A stretch of DNA of 64,000 bases from NCBI GenBank assembly GCA_035610365.1, contig CM069439.1, positions 20,163,533-20,227,532 of the forward strand. The letters are read 5' to 3'. Below, piece after piece: positions 22,903 through 34,364 of the stretch. Positions within the stretch are counted from its first letter, which is position 1; each line of letters begins with the position of its first letter. The position numbers and the translations under genes were made by a program. This stretch comes from Aquatica leii (lineage: Eukaryota; Arthropoda; Insecta; Coleoptera; Lampyridae). The notes beneath the pieces are model-generated. The model was not told the DNA's origin. It did no database searches and worked only from the letters and a program-made list of their open reading frames with translations.

Positions 22903-23760
22903 CTCCGAACCTAGATTTTCCAGAATCACCGTGTAAGCTCATAAACTTGTCGAACTCCATTGCTTCGATTTGATTTCTGGTTCTGCTGCTTATTACTCTG
23001 GTTCGGACCTGAACTTGCGTATTGTGGTTATCGCCAGCAAACGGGGCTAGCCGATCGACGTGGGCCACTTTTGGCTTGCTTCTGGGTGGTTTTCGGATGC
23101 GATATATGACGTCATTAATACGCTGCACGACTTCATAAGGGCCCTCCCATTGTCTCTGCAGTTTCGACAAACCACGTCTTCTTTGGGGATTATGCAACCA
23201 CACCATGTCGCCAGGTTGAAACTCACCATTTTGTGTTTTGACATCATATCTGGTCTTCGTCCTGTCGCTAGCAATTTGTGTGTTTTTGCGGACTACTTCA
23301 TGTACTTCGTCTTGCCTCTTGGTCAGTTTGTTAACGCAGTCTTCTCCAGCAACTTCTATTTTCGGTCTTCGTCCAAATTAGAGGTCGCATGGCAGTCGTA
23401 TTTCGCGACCGAGCATCACGCAAGATGGTGTTTGGTCTGTGCTTTTGTGAACGGATGATCGGTATGCCATTAGGAAAAGGTGCAAATACTAATCCCAGTC
23501 TCTTTGGTGTTCGGGCACTACTTTGGCTAGGTATTTTTCCATTGTTCGATTCATCCGCTCAACCATGCCATCAGATTGAGGATGGAGAGGCGTCGTCCTA
23601 GTTTTCTTAATTCCCAACAGTCGGCAAACTTCATGAAACAGCTCAGATTGAAAGTTGCGGCTTTGTTCGGAGTATAATTCCAACGGAACTCCAAACCGGC
23701 AGAAAAACTTTTTTACTAATACATCTGCAACTGTAGCTGCTTCTTAATTGGGTATGGCGT
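22525..23760 (-). pseudogene. Ty3/gypsy integrase fused in frame to a macro domain
   Basis: The integrase core lies at 23740-23489: FFCRFGVPLELYSEQSRNFQ, where the HSDQG Asp has become Glu, then TTPLHPQSDGMVERMNRT, which keeps the catalytic Glu. After a shift comes CVMLGREIRLPC, and from 23377 one open frame runs through the C-terminal region (MVWLHNPQRRRG, GPYEVVQRINDVIYRIRK, HVDRLAP). The same frame continues without a stop into a macro domain (see 22525-22902). RNase H and the integrase zinc-binding part are missing. A frameshift near 22635 and a TAA at 23378 break the gene, but conservation is good. Confidence 0.85.
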
Positions 23761-23779
23761 AAGCCTCCGTTCATCGCGT

Positions 23780-24210
23780 GACACTTCTTTGGGCTTAGTT
23801 TGAGGTTTGCCCCACGTAGTCGCTGGAACACTTCTTTCAAAGACAGTCCGCGCAAGATGGTCTCCATCATAGGCTCGAACGTTGCAGGAGCGTTACACAG
23901 GCCTAAAGGCATTACAGTAAACTGTCACAAACCAGTTCCAATCGTAAAAGCTGTTTTTTCACAATCCTTGGGTTCCAATTCCACCTGCCAGTAACCACTC
24001 TTTAAGTCTAACGTAGAAAACCACTCTTGAATCAACACGTTAACTTTAGCCAGCTGGTCTTGACTGAGGTTTTAGTATTTGGAGGAAAGAATGTCTAATA
24101 GATGTTGCGGACATTTCTTCGGCGACGTATCTTCGTTAGATTTCACGTATCTCACAGTTTGATATACTGGCGTGCGTTGGCCTACCACGGTCTTCTATTT
24201 CAACGTAACA
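23780..24210 (-). pseudogene. Ty3/gypsy reverse transcriptase with the catalytic box deleted
   Basis: From 24210: a linker resembling the stretch before RT, then FSTLDLKSGYWQVELEP near 24000 (holding the first catalytic Asp), EKTAFTIGTGL, MPLGLCNAPATFE at 23912, and ILRGLSLKEVFQRLRGANLK. The last junction skips the YLDD box, so an internal deletion removed the active-site aspartates. The pieces then jump to integrase, meaning RNase H is gone too. Confidence 0.82.
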
Positions 24211-24215
24211 GGATC

Positions 24216-24644
24216 TTAGTTGATATGTAAGATCCTTACTGGGATCGTGTTTTTCACTCGTATTAAAAATCTGCCAACGAGTAGTCGCTTGTCCACTAAG
24301 TCGCCCTTCATTGGTTCAAACGCACAAATGTAGCCTTCCCGGAGATTTCCTCTTGAACAATTTTGATTTGATTTTCTATGCTCGTTCGTATTTCTTCTTT
24401 GAAACTTCTTGAATATTCCTCCATTTTCTGAGAATGTGATACAGTTTTCCTTCCATTTTCTGAGAATTTTCGTAAAACTTTTCTTCCATTTTTCTTGAAT
24501 GTGCTTCCATTTTCTGAGAATTTTCGTAAAACTTTTCTTCCTTTTTCTAAGAATTTTCGGACCGTTTTTCTTCAATTTTCTATTTATTATTATTATTTCT
24601 ATTTTTGAATCCGTTTTAACTGCTTGCAAACGCGTCACCGGCAT
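24216..24644 (-). pseudogene. Ty3/gypsy Gag N-terminal region joined to the Pol linker by deletion
   Basis: Starts at ATG 24644 (MPVTRLQAVKTDSK, a start like other insect gypsy Gags). A Lys/Glu-rich part follows, built on an imperfect DNA repeat of about 35 bp whose alternate frame reads EEKFYENSQKME, so the reading frame has probably slipped. The frame ends in VDKRLLVGRFLIRVKNTIPVRIL, which resembles the segment between protease and RT. Capsid, zinc knuckle and protease are therefore deleted. Confidence 0.7.
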
Positions 24645-25140
24645 AAATTATATATAACAACAATAAAAAGTTTAAATACACTACTTTAACAAACTGAAAC
24701 AGACTAATTTTACATGGTATAAACGAACACCCGAAGCGCAAACTAAAGTTTTATTTATTTACGCAATCAATGTTTTTATTACGGGAGCAATATTAAATTA
24801 CTTAATTGTATTTATACTAAAAATCGTAAACCTCACACCTGTAAACCACTGTAACGATTATTAAAACTAATTTATTTATACTACAACTATATACACGTTT
24901 ATAACTAACCGAACTAATTAAATCTAAGGATATTTAATAAAAACACTTACACTCATTTATATATAGAACTATCACACGAAGATAAAGTCCGCGGATAACT
25001 TTAGTTTAACACTTATTGTTTACTTTAAAGTCACATACAAGGTTATACTCCGTATATTTATCTCGAACACACGCGTTAATCACTTATTTGTTTAAACTTG
25101 AATAACCTTCTTAACACTGCCGTCTTCGAATTGCTGGAAT

Positions 25141-25177
25141 AACTGACCTATGATTCATTTATATCACTTTTATATAT
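25141..25177 (-). promoter_or_regulatory. TATA box and initiator of the LTR promoter
   Basis: On the minus strand TATATAAAAG (about 25176-25167) is followed about 30 bases later by TCAGTT (25146-25141), the arthropod initiator consensus TCAGT. The spacing fits a Pol II start near 25144. Confidence 0.65.
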
Positions 25178-25189
25178 TTTGGCCAAACG

Positions 25190-25254
25190 TTCGAGAATTT
25201 TCTATATCTTTCGGGGAACGTTCTGGAGCTTGAGAATAATTTCTCGAACGTTTC
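25190..25254 (-). promoter_or_regulatory. Cluster of heat-shock elements upstream of the TATA box
   Basis: Heat-shock factor binds alternating GAA/TTC at 5-bp steps. Here TTCgaGAAttTTC (25190-25202) is a perfect three-unit site, GAAcgTTCtgGAG (25216-25228) differs by one base, and TTCtcGAAcgTTT (25241-25253) differs by one base. The three lie within 65 bp and end about 13 bp upstream of TATATAAAAG on the minus strand. Confidence 0.7.
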
Positions 25255-25744
25255 AACGCGTTGTGGGCTAGTGCAAAAAAAATTTCAATTATACTGTGTT
25301 ACAATTCTAAATTTTTAAATCCTATGCGGCTATCAGAGACAGATCCGCATCAGCCTGGTTTTACAATTCTAAATCTTAAATATAATGTACTTTTTACTCA
25401 AAGTCGTTTATTCGCTTTTTCTTGCGTTTAATGTTTAACGGAGTGACGATGCCAATCTCGGCCAGCTGACTTGTGAAATAGTCCGAACTCTTTGAGAACA
25501 GTCACCGTGCTCGTTACTGCGCGCGTGGCTTACTTTGCGATGTTTCCACGGCACTATAGTGCTTTATCAAACCTTATTTCGCACTTTTGCGTGCATGATC
25601 ACTTACTAAAACTTTTGCGCTAAGCGTTTATTTCTTTTCAGTTGTCGTGCCGTAGTTTGTCATCTTTCTCTCTGCTGGTTTTCTGTGTGTACGATTTCCA
25701 AACTGTTTTTCTATATTTCCGCTAACCGGCGTCTTTCAGCTTTT

Positions 25745-26640
25745 CAGGTTTTGACGGCCAAACCAGCCCGATGCATGCTAACCTGGCATCCGTTATGCCA
25801 CGTCACGTCAAGTGACAGTCGAATGTGTTCATCTCTTCCTCCGCATTTGCAGTGGGCCGTTTCAGATCTACTTATCCCGTTTAGGTACGCTTTAAAGTTT
25901 CCGTGCCCGGTGACAATCTACATTGTAAGCGGTTTTATCGGTTTTTACGTGGCGTTTCTAGGGAGGGAATGAACGGAACGTTTTTCGGTTACGGCGTTTT
26001 CCCATTTCGCGTTTCATTTCCGGATGCCTTTTTCGCGTACACGTTTGTTCACCGCCGACAAAGCGGTCGTAATCTACGTCGATATTAATGGCGTCGGCTC
26101 TCTCGTTACCAGTCGTCCTAACGTGAGCCTCAGTCCAGCGGAATTCCAGTGTAGTAACGTTTTTTGCGCTTCCGATAAGACGTTGAATCTTAAAAACCAG
26201 ATCGGTTGGACTAGCCAGTGCTTCTAACGCGGCTCTCGAGTCTGTGAAGATTGCCGCGCTCTATCTCTAGCACGTGGCGCAACGCTCCTGGGATACCGAC
26301 CAACTTGCTTTGAAATTAGTTGCAGCCTTTGGCAAGCCTGGCCGTCGTCGAACCATGTTTTATCGTTTGGGACCTTTCTACGAATATTTTGAACAACAGT
26401 CGTTTCCTGCAAAAACAAATCAAGCGGCAGTAAATTGTTTAAAACAAGAGCGGCCTTCGTAGAGACGGTGGTATATGCCTTTACCGTTAACGGGCGTTGG
26501 GCACTTAGCAGCTTTTTGGTGTTTTTTACGTTACATCTTTCCTGCTGGATTTCGGTAGCATACGTAATAGCAGGATGATGACTTTTTAGTAAACGTTAAC
26601 GGTCGCTTTTTCTTTTAATTTCCACGTGAGAGCCGCCGGC
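25745..26640 (-). pseudogene. R1/I-like LINE 3' part: RT thumb, RNase H, C-terminal Cys region
   Basis: From about 26510: AYTTVSTKAALVLNNLLPLD, the R1-type block that follows RT. At 26250 FTDSRAALEAL is the RNase H core with its Asp, and HVRTTGNERADAI at 26120 is its last block (His and Asp kept). Near 25900 VTGHGNFKAYLNG, and then HCKCGG...EHI, is the Cys-containing tail of these elements, ending at a stop near 25745. Mostly one frame through RNase H, hence moderately young; several shifts before it. Confidence 0.78.
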
Positions 26641-28170
26641 GTTGTTTTGCTACAACTTAAAAGCAAAATTTGCTTGTTCCGATTTAGCTCAGTTTGGGAT
26701 ATTAATGAAAAATAAATATCCAACTCTTGAGTTCAAAACCTAATTCCCTTTGCCACATATAGTAATAATTCCCGTGATTCAATTTTTAAATAAGTGAGCT
26801 TAAGCTTGTGAGGTTTATCTTAAGAGTTGTTTTTATTCCGACGACAAGGGAATTATCCAGAAGAGAGAAACATGGTTGAAATAGTGTAATTGCGTGTTAG
26901 TTTGCATTGTTGGCGTTCTAATTTACTAGTACAAGAATTTAGGAAAAATGTTCAGCCCGTCTTTGCCAACCGCAATGCTTAATAAAATAATAAAAACCCG
27001 TTCTTTTTTACCTAAAGTATGTATCTAAACTTAATTATAAAATTCATAGAGTCTGGCTAAAACATAAGTACAAAAACTGCACGGATTTATTCGAGCGATA
27101 CAACAAAAATATGCATCACACTTGAAGCTGCCAGAGACATCTCTGTAACAGTAGAGTCTTTAAATTATAGACTCCTGAAAAAAAACTCATTGAAATTTAA
27201 ATTAGAATGTTTTATTTTTCTAGTTTTTTAGTTTTTTTTTTTTCAAAATCATTCAATAATTATAATTGCATTATTTATTCCAATTAATCTCTTTTGCTGT
27301 TAGGTTGAAGTAAACTCATTTTGTATTCATTCAAAGATTATGAATGAAACGAAACATGAATCACTACACTAAACTTTCATGTTTCGATAGCCAAATTAAC
27401 ATCATCGCCACCAGATCAAATAAACTCATTTACGTTAAAATCTAAAATGGTCTATTAGTGCATTAACGCTTCGTTTCACTCGTTTATCAAAGTTTACAAG
27501 TTCCAATATTTTAAAGCTCTGCGCTCATGATGAAAATCTATTTAGAAAAACAAAGTTTATTATAATTACTTCTCTGCATAGCTGAACAAATATTAAAATA
27601 TTTGCCAAATTTTATTATTTAGGAATAACAGCTTTGAAAATTATATTTAAATTCTTGTATGTGCCGGATAATTTAATAACTTAACGAATTTCTGTACAGT
27701 TTTCTAATGTTCACTTCTAAAGTTTCGTGTGCTTTTGAATGTGCTCTTGCTAATTTGAAAACTTACGTAGTCTAAACGTGAAGGAGTCTTTGGAGAAGAA
27801 AATGCTGAATTTGTACAGTATAAAATTTCATTTTCCTTGCAATTTTGTCGGCGTATTTATCCTTTTCATATAATAGAGTGAGTTTAAAAATAAATAAATA
27901 TTATCAAACCTAACAAAAACGTTTAGATTGTAAAGTTTTAATTTAATTTATTTATTTAAATAGAGAATTGATTGTTGGAAACTAAATTATCAATTAATTA
28001 ATAGTAATACGATAGAATAAGTAGATAAAGTTAATAAATTTACAGCAAATTGAGTAACCGAATAATTTTAATTTAATTTTAAAACAACACATCGTGTTTA
28101 TGCTGTAACCTTTGTTTGATTTTCGTACTTAATTTTTTTTATTTAATTGGGGAAATACAATATTATTGTT
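26641..28170. other. No gene seen
   Basis: AT-rich with homopolymer runs. No coding signal, RNA gene or clear repeat recognised. Confidence 0.4.
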
Positions 28171-28177
28171 GTCATAA

Positions 28178-28590
28178 ATTTAGATTGCATTATAATTTAT
28201 TAGTTCCGTCGGTCATTAGTATTTCATTTCAGTCGTAAAGATTTGGTTTGTAATTCAATATTGCTTTATTTCAAATAAGTTTTGTTTATGTTAGCACTAT
28301 TAGGATTATCATTTCTTTTCACCGACTTCAGCGAGAAACGTTCTTTTCGTGAGACGTATTGTGAGTAGTGTTTTTAATTATATTCTTGTTTAGTTCACTT
28401 AGTTTCTTGGGTATCTTTCTTAGAAGATTTTACGACATAGTTTTCAAATATGGTAGAGCCGACCGAGGTGATGTATGTCCAATAGTTGTTTTTTAACGGG
28501 AGTATATAGGACCCGACAATGTAGAAGTTCTCAAAAGTCTGTTCCCAAAAGATTCGGTGGTAGTTTGTAGTCTGAGAAGTTTTTAATAGA
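28178..28590. repeat. Dispersed 0.4 kb repeat, copy 1
   Basis: Same orientation and order of blocks as 39255-39640: TTAGTTCCGTCGGTCATTAG, GTGAGACGTATTGTGAGTA, TTTAGTTCACTT, ATATAGGACCCG. The middle differs by a 20-bp indel near 28300. Family unknown. Confidence 0.8.
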
Positions 28591-29495
28591 ATTAAATTAA
28601 GGGGAACTTATTCCATTTCGTAAATGTTACGGCTTCGACAATTTACTTAAAATCTCGCTAACGTGTTTACCATGGAATTATGCAAAGTTCAGTTCGTGTT
28701 ACATAATTCATCTTCGCTTTTGGGTCGGATTATTCTTCTCTGACGTATCGAGTACAGCTCTGCCACTTTGAATGCCTCTCTACCATTAAAAAGGGAACAA
28801 TATGTAAATTTAAGGTATTTATGAACTACTGTTTCAAAGAATTTTGGATATTGCATTACTTCACGCCATTATAACTGTTTTGCTTTGAAATAAACAAGAA
28901 AATGTTATTGCTTGTGTGTTGCGTTGTTATTAAAACTATCCAATTATCGTTTTTTTTTTTGTTATTACTCAAAGGACAATCTTGTCTTTTATTTTGTATT
29001 ATTTTAACTTAATAAATATTTTATATTTAAATTGCAACAAAGCTTTTATCCAAACGACCTATTGCGTTTAGTATAACTGTAACCGTTTATAATAACTGTT
29101 GCGGCAAAATAACAGAACCGTTATAACCATTGGTACATAGTTGACGGTTTACTATTTATATAATTGTTATAATTGTCAATTCACACGAATTTTGTATAAA
29201 AATTCAAAATTTTAGTTTTAGTGTTAATACACTCAAAAAAAGTAAATTCACCAGAACAGTGAGCTTTTAGTTGGTAAGGTTCAGACGCCAATTTAAGCTA
29301 AAAACATTCCTGGCGCACTTTTGGAATTTGACTTTTGATTTTAGCTTTTGAGATTTAGTTACAAAATTCTATTTTTGATTTAACCCACCCTTGTCTTCAT
29401 TGAGCACAGACCAACAACATCGTTTATGTTGTTTTTTTTAAATTTTATCTTATTTTTATTTAGATGGTTCGTCTAGCGTTCCTGCGCTGCTTTTT
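28591..29495. other. No gene seen
   Basis: AT-rich. Short inverted words around 29060-29170 (AACTGTAACCGTTTATAATAAC type) do not form a clean element. Confidence 0.35.
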
Positions 29496-29499
29496 TTTT

Positions 29500-31858
29500 A
29501 GTTTCTCCGTTTTATTATTCCTTCAGCAGTTCTGTTTCATCAATGAAGTCTAGAAGCCTGTTACAAAGGACTTTTTTCAACTCATCATCGGTAAGTTTTG
29601 ATTTGCCAAGAATCCTTGTGCGTTGCGTTTGACACGCTTCGCATTTACACAGCAAATACTGCGGAGTCTCGTCGTCCTTCAAGCATCCGCGGCATAAAAT
29701 GCTGCTTTACAGTCCCATTTTATGCATGTGTTTCTTAAAACTACAGTGCAATGCTCTGTTATTAGTCTTGTGACTTTCCTTAACTTAGGCTCTGTAAGAA
29801 AGAGTTTTGTTTGCCTCAACCCTGAAGAGTTTTTTATGCTCCGCTACTAGTTTGCTGCAAATTAATTTTTTTTCGGTCTCGTAAACAATTTCGAAAACAG
29901 GTTCAGATCTGATATATATCTTTCTTGTACTTACCTTTTTTAGCTAGTGCATCTGCCATTAGATTTCCCTTAACATTCTGGTCTCGTTGTATCTAGATGT
30001 GCTGTGCTTGTTGGCGAGTAGCGAATATTTCCAGGCTGTTCATGCATGCCGTAATCAGTTTAAATGTTGTTACTGGCGATCTTAGTGCCAGTAGTGCTGC
30101 TTGACTCTCAGACATGATCAATATCGGACTATTAGCGTATGATTTTGAGTGAATAATCTTCCTGATACACCAGTTCATAGCATCAACTTTAGCTTGAAAA
30201 GCGGATGCATATTTGTCCAAGGTCAGTGAAAGTTGCTTTTCATGGTGCCTGCTTTCATATATTCCTGCACCGGTACGTTTCGAGTTTTGACCCCATCTGT
30301 GTACGAGATAGTTCCTTTAACCGCCACTCGTTTGGTTCTATTAAGAACCCTAAACGCTTTTATTGTGACTTTTCTAGATGAGCGTTGAAGGTCAGTCTAG
30401 TATCAAGAGTAAGTTTCAAATATTTTACTTCTTTTGTTATCGAGAGCGCAACTCCGTACATCGTACGTTCCCGTTTGTGATAATGGTGAAATCCTCGACG
30501 TTTTCTAAAGCAAATATCCCTCCGTCTTCTAGTTCTTGTAGTAGGTCGTTCATGACAAAGCACCGCATTAGGGATGACAGCACCCCGCCTTGTGGGCACC
30601 CACCAGTCACTTTAGCTCCTACTGTGTATTATCAAATGCTTCTTTAATATCTAGATAAGCACCAAATGCAATATCAGTGTGCTGAATTGCATTTTCGCAT
30701 TTGCTTACTAGTTGGTGAATTGCTAGCTTTCAAGATTTTTCGGATTGGTAAGCATACTAGTTTCGGTGCAGAAGTGAAACCTTTAGTGCCCCGTTCCGTT
30801 TATACCTGTTTACTACTTTGTCAAGTAGTTTTAAGATGAAGGAAGTCTGTAAGATTTTGTCTAGGTGTAAGTAGATCTTGGTTTTGGTATAAATACCACC
30901 TTGACAATCTGCCAGCTGTTTGGTATATGCGAAAATGCTAAGCTGATTCTGAAAATTTCGCATATTGCGTTACGCAGTTCAGCAAATCCCTTTTGCAGCA
31001 TGATGGAATAAATTCTATTGCCTCCTAGAAACTGAAAGGGTTTAAACGTATTGGTACCCGTTTGTCTGTATCTCTCGATTCAGGTGCTTAGGAACTTCAG
31101 TTAACGATGGACCTGGGAAGTGTTTTTGCAATAGTTCTTGCAGAGTACCTTTAACCGAGTCTGTAAACTTTCCGTTTTTCTCGGGTTTCTGTACTCCATT
31201 ACGAGTATCTCATATGATTCAATGTTGAATCAAATGTATCTATGATGAGATAAACAGGTTCATCTGATACATGCTACATTTTTGTCACTTTGCTCGTCTT
31301 TGGACTAGCAAGCGTGCGCGACCCGGTTATAAACATAGGCGCATCTCCGATATCAATTATATCTAAATTAGATTTTAGAATGAATTCCAAAAGTTTTTCA
31401 CCTGTTGGATTTGTGTTCGCGTTCCCCCACAAGGTGTAGTGTGCATTGGCATCGCATCCAAGAATTAGCGGCTTGTTGGTCCCACTGTTAATCAGCAGTT
31501 GGATTTCCTCCGGCAGCGGTAGTCTTGTCTGTACGTAGGGAAGGTAGCCGGATCCGATAATGAACTCCCTTCTAATGCCTTCTTCTACTACAGATATTGT
31601 AGCTGCCACTAGGTTTCTAGAACATAAATCTCACAATGGCATCAAGTTTAGTGCATTCTTTACAATGATGAACGTGCGAGGGTTGTGCACGAGTTAGAGT
31701 ATTTTTCCGGGTCTGGATTTACATCCATTACCTCGTCAACATGGCTTGTAGAATCCACTTTTTTTTGCTGTGCTCGAAAATCCAAAGTGCAGTTGGTTGA
31801 CTAATACTTTCACTGTCTCCTAGGATTTGCTTCAAATGGGGAATTGACTGAATTAAAA
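29500..31858 (-). pseudogene. R1/I-like LINE, copy X (EN, RT, RNase H; 5' truncated)
   Basis: Minus-strand order: the end of ORF1 (31858-31690); endonuclease 31609-31274 (SGYLPYVQTRLPLPEE, GCDANAHYTLWG, GEKLLEFILKSNLDII); RT with FGAYLDIKEAFDNT near 30640, GCPQGGVLSSLMRCFVMND near 30590, and a box reading VEDF where YADD is expected, then KEVKYLKLTLDTRLTFNAHL. RNase H follows at 30220-29993 (ESQAALLAL, the Asp changed to Glu), and a C-terminal Cys/His region (CRGC...C.CEAC) at about 29700-29600 ends near 29520. Many shifts. The 5' edge abuts copy Y. Confidence 0.75.
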
Positions 31859-34277
31859 ATACTATTCTAGCTCGTGCGTTGATCTTGCGACTAAAGAACA
31901 GTCCCTGATTTGGCCAGTTAAGGTTTTGTTGAATAACTCCCAGTCGACTTTCTTCGGGTTTCTGTACTGCATTACGAGTTTCTCATCTGATTCAATATTG
32001 AATCGAATGTATCTATGATCAGATAAAAAAAGTTTATCTGATACATGCCACATTTTTATCACTTTGCTTGCTATTGGACTACCAAGCGTAAAGTCAATAA
32101 CTTCACTGCGCGACACGGTTATAAACGTAGGCGCATATCTGTTATTTATTGTCTTAATTAGATTTTAGAATAAATTCTAAAAGTTTTTCACCTGTTAGAT
32201 TTGTGTTCGTGCTCCTCCACAAGATGTGATGTGCATTGGCATCGCATCCAAAAATCAGCGGTTTGTTGTCCCACTATTAATCAGCCGTTGTATTTCCTCA
32301 AGCGGCGGTGGTCCTGTCTAGTCGTGGAAAAGGTAGCCAGGTCCGATAATGAAATTTTCCTTCTATGGCTTTCGTATACTGTAGATATTTTGGCTGCTAC
32401 TAGATCTCTAGAACATAAATCCTACAATAGCATTATATTTAGTACATTTGTTACAATGATGCACGTGCGAGCGTTGTGCACAAGTTGGGTTACAAGCAGC
32501 CATCTACCTAGACAGTTCAACCTTTTTATTGTTTTTTTGTGAATCTACGGCTCCTGGAGAAGGGCAACATCAATATCGTGTCACGATATAAGCACTGAGG
32601 ATCGCTGAGGCTGCCCTGCAGTGATGTATATTTATTTGAACGACTTTGAGCATTAGATTTGCGTCAGTGCGTTCTTTCCGGGTCTGGATTTACATCCATT
32701 ACTTCGTTGACATGGCTTGTAGCATCCGGTTCTTTGTCGTTCTTTTGGAGTCGGCCAGCGCTCGGAGAGTGATCCTCGAAAATCCGAGGTGCAGTTGTTT
32801 GACGAATGCTTCCATCTTCTCTTAGGATCTCTTGTATAAACAAGGCGTATTGGGTTCCTTTTGGATCTGGTATAGTGTTAACTAACCGCCACGTTTTGGT
32901 ACTAATGTTGTTCTGTACCGATATTCTTTTCAATAGGGTGGTCGGTTCCAATATTGTTCCCGGGACCCAAGTAATATTTTTTGGGTGCAGGAAGGCCTTT
33001 AAAATAAATAATCTCAAGCTCACTATTCTCCCCCAGTTGTTTCATTTTGTTTGACGTGCCGACTAGCCACTTTCTGGTTGCTTTGTTTGCGCACGTTATT
33101 TTCAGGAATTTCTCTTTATGGGTACATTCTTGAAAACGCGGAAAAGCTTGTCCTTTTTCCAGTTCGTCAATCCACCCGAGCATCAAAATTTTTCTTCGAA
33201 CTATTCAGGACTGATAGTGTTTACAAAAAACACTTTTGTATGATTGCAAAAGCAATTCCCATCAGAGTATCTTTGAATGCTTTTTTTTGGGTTTCTTCGA
33301 CCTCTCGATTTCGCTTTACCGGTCGTTTTTGTGACGCCATTGTGCTACTGTTGGAAAAGTTGCGTTACTGATGGCGCTGTTGCGTTCCTGACGTGGCCGC
33401 CTTTGCTTCTTGTATAGGTGGGTTTTGCTCACGCATACCTGCCGTTAGAATGGAACCGGTTGCCTGAGCTCTAGTGATATCTAGTTCCTGAACGAACTAA
33501 TTCAATAATTGTAGGTACTGGTCTTTGCAGTGAACTAAAAGAACTAGTTCTCTATTATAAAGTGGAGTAGTACTTTAATACATTTGTTTTTTGCAAGTTT
33601 TGTATTAATCGTCACATAATTTTGATAACGTCAATACTTTTCTCTTCTATACTGTATTGGCTACGAGGTCTTTTCCCACAGTATTTAACTTGATTATCAT
33701 TACGTTTTTTATATTCTTTACTGACGATGTAAATTGATACTATTAAGTAAGTGTTCATATAACATGTTTTACAGTTGCTAATCAATATTCTTTGAAATGT
33801 GCCTAGAAAAAAGATTAGAAAATCGGTTTTTCGCTCAATTAAAACTTTTAACTAGACTTGCTAATTAAGATTACACCAATTTTCAATAAAATTGTGAATT
33901 TGAAACGGCGTTTTTAATTTATTAGCTGCTAGCATACTCATGCATCGCGCGTTGGTCCCCTAATTGAAATACGAAACAAATTACTAGAGTCAAATGCAAA
34001 TCTGCACCATATCCTTCGGTGCGTTGTCTTAAATGTCGTAAAGAACTAGTACATTGTACTAGTTCAGTTTGTTAAACGAGACCTGGTAAAGTAGTTTATA
34101 AAAAAAGAACTAGAATTCCCATCACTAATGAACTCCCGGTTTTTGTTCTTTTAGCTTTTGTTCTGCCGCACTTGAAAGCTTTTTAGGCTTTTCGGGTTTG
34201 CGCTCAGCATCAGCCGATATTTTTGAATTCTGCTCAGAGTTTCCGTCCTTTTCTAATTGTTGTAAAAGTGTTTCCAT
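31859..34277 (-). pseudogene. R1/I-like LINE, copy Y (ORF1 and EN; 3' truncated, split by a MITE)
   Basis: ORF1 begins at ATG 34277 (METLLQQLEKDGNSEQNSK) and is interrupted after about 50 codons by the MITE at 33472-34127. It resumes at 33470 and gives KRPVKRNREVEETQKKAF, the frame 33186-32902 (FLKITCANKATRKWLVGTS, like the DUF4780 domain of insect LINE ORF1 proteins) and, shifted, 33023-32664. The endonuclease (about 32400-31862) ends with SRSEVIDFTLGSP and LSDHRYIRF, containing the SDH block. Then the copy stops. It is the same family as copy X: the endonuclease and ORF1-end DNA (31955-32870) repeats 31180-31860. Confidence 0.75.
33472..34127. mobile_element. hAT-type MITE inside the LINE ORF1
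   Basis: 656 bp beginning TAGTGAT and ending ATCACTA, with further inverted similarity inside (TCTAGTTC against GAACTAGA) and repeated GAACTAGT words. It is flanked by CTGAGCTC and ATGAACTC, which match at 6 of 8 positions and fit an 8-bp hAT target duplication. On both sides the LINE ORF1 reading frame can be picked up again, so the insertion followed the LINE. No coding capacity. Confidence 0.65.
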
Positions 34278-34364
34278 ATATGTCCCACGAGTACGAAGGA
34301 AATGAAGGTCACCGTGCGTATTGCCTCAATACGCACGGAAGTCTATATACAACGGGGTTTGCTT

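Larger units (their letters stand above)
24850..25303 (-). repeat. Probable 5' LTR of the gypsy element
   Basis: Read on the minus strand the block begins TGTAAC and ends GTTACA, perfect 6-bp inverted ends of LTR type, and contains a promoter (25141-25254) and an AATAAA-like word near 24880. A TGG lies 2 bases beyond its 3' end, where a tRNA primer site should start, and the Gag ATG follows 200 bp later. No second LTR is visible, because the 3' side of the element runs into an R1-like LINE. The ends are therefore inferred from one copy. Confidence 0.65.

Noticed and set aside
25141-25254. Promoter of a host hsp70 gene
   Set aside because: No heat-shock protein coding sequence follows. The block is bounded by TGTAAC/GTTACA ends and leads to a gypsy Gag, so an LTR is the better reading.
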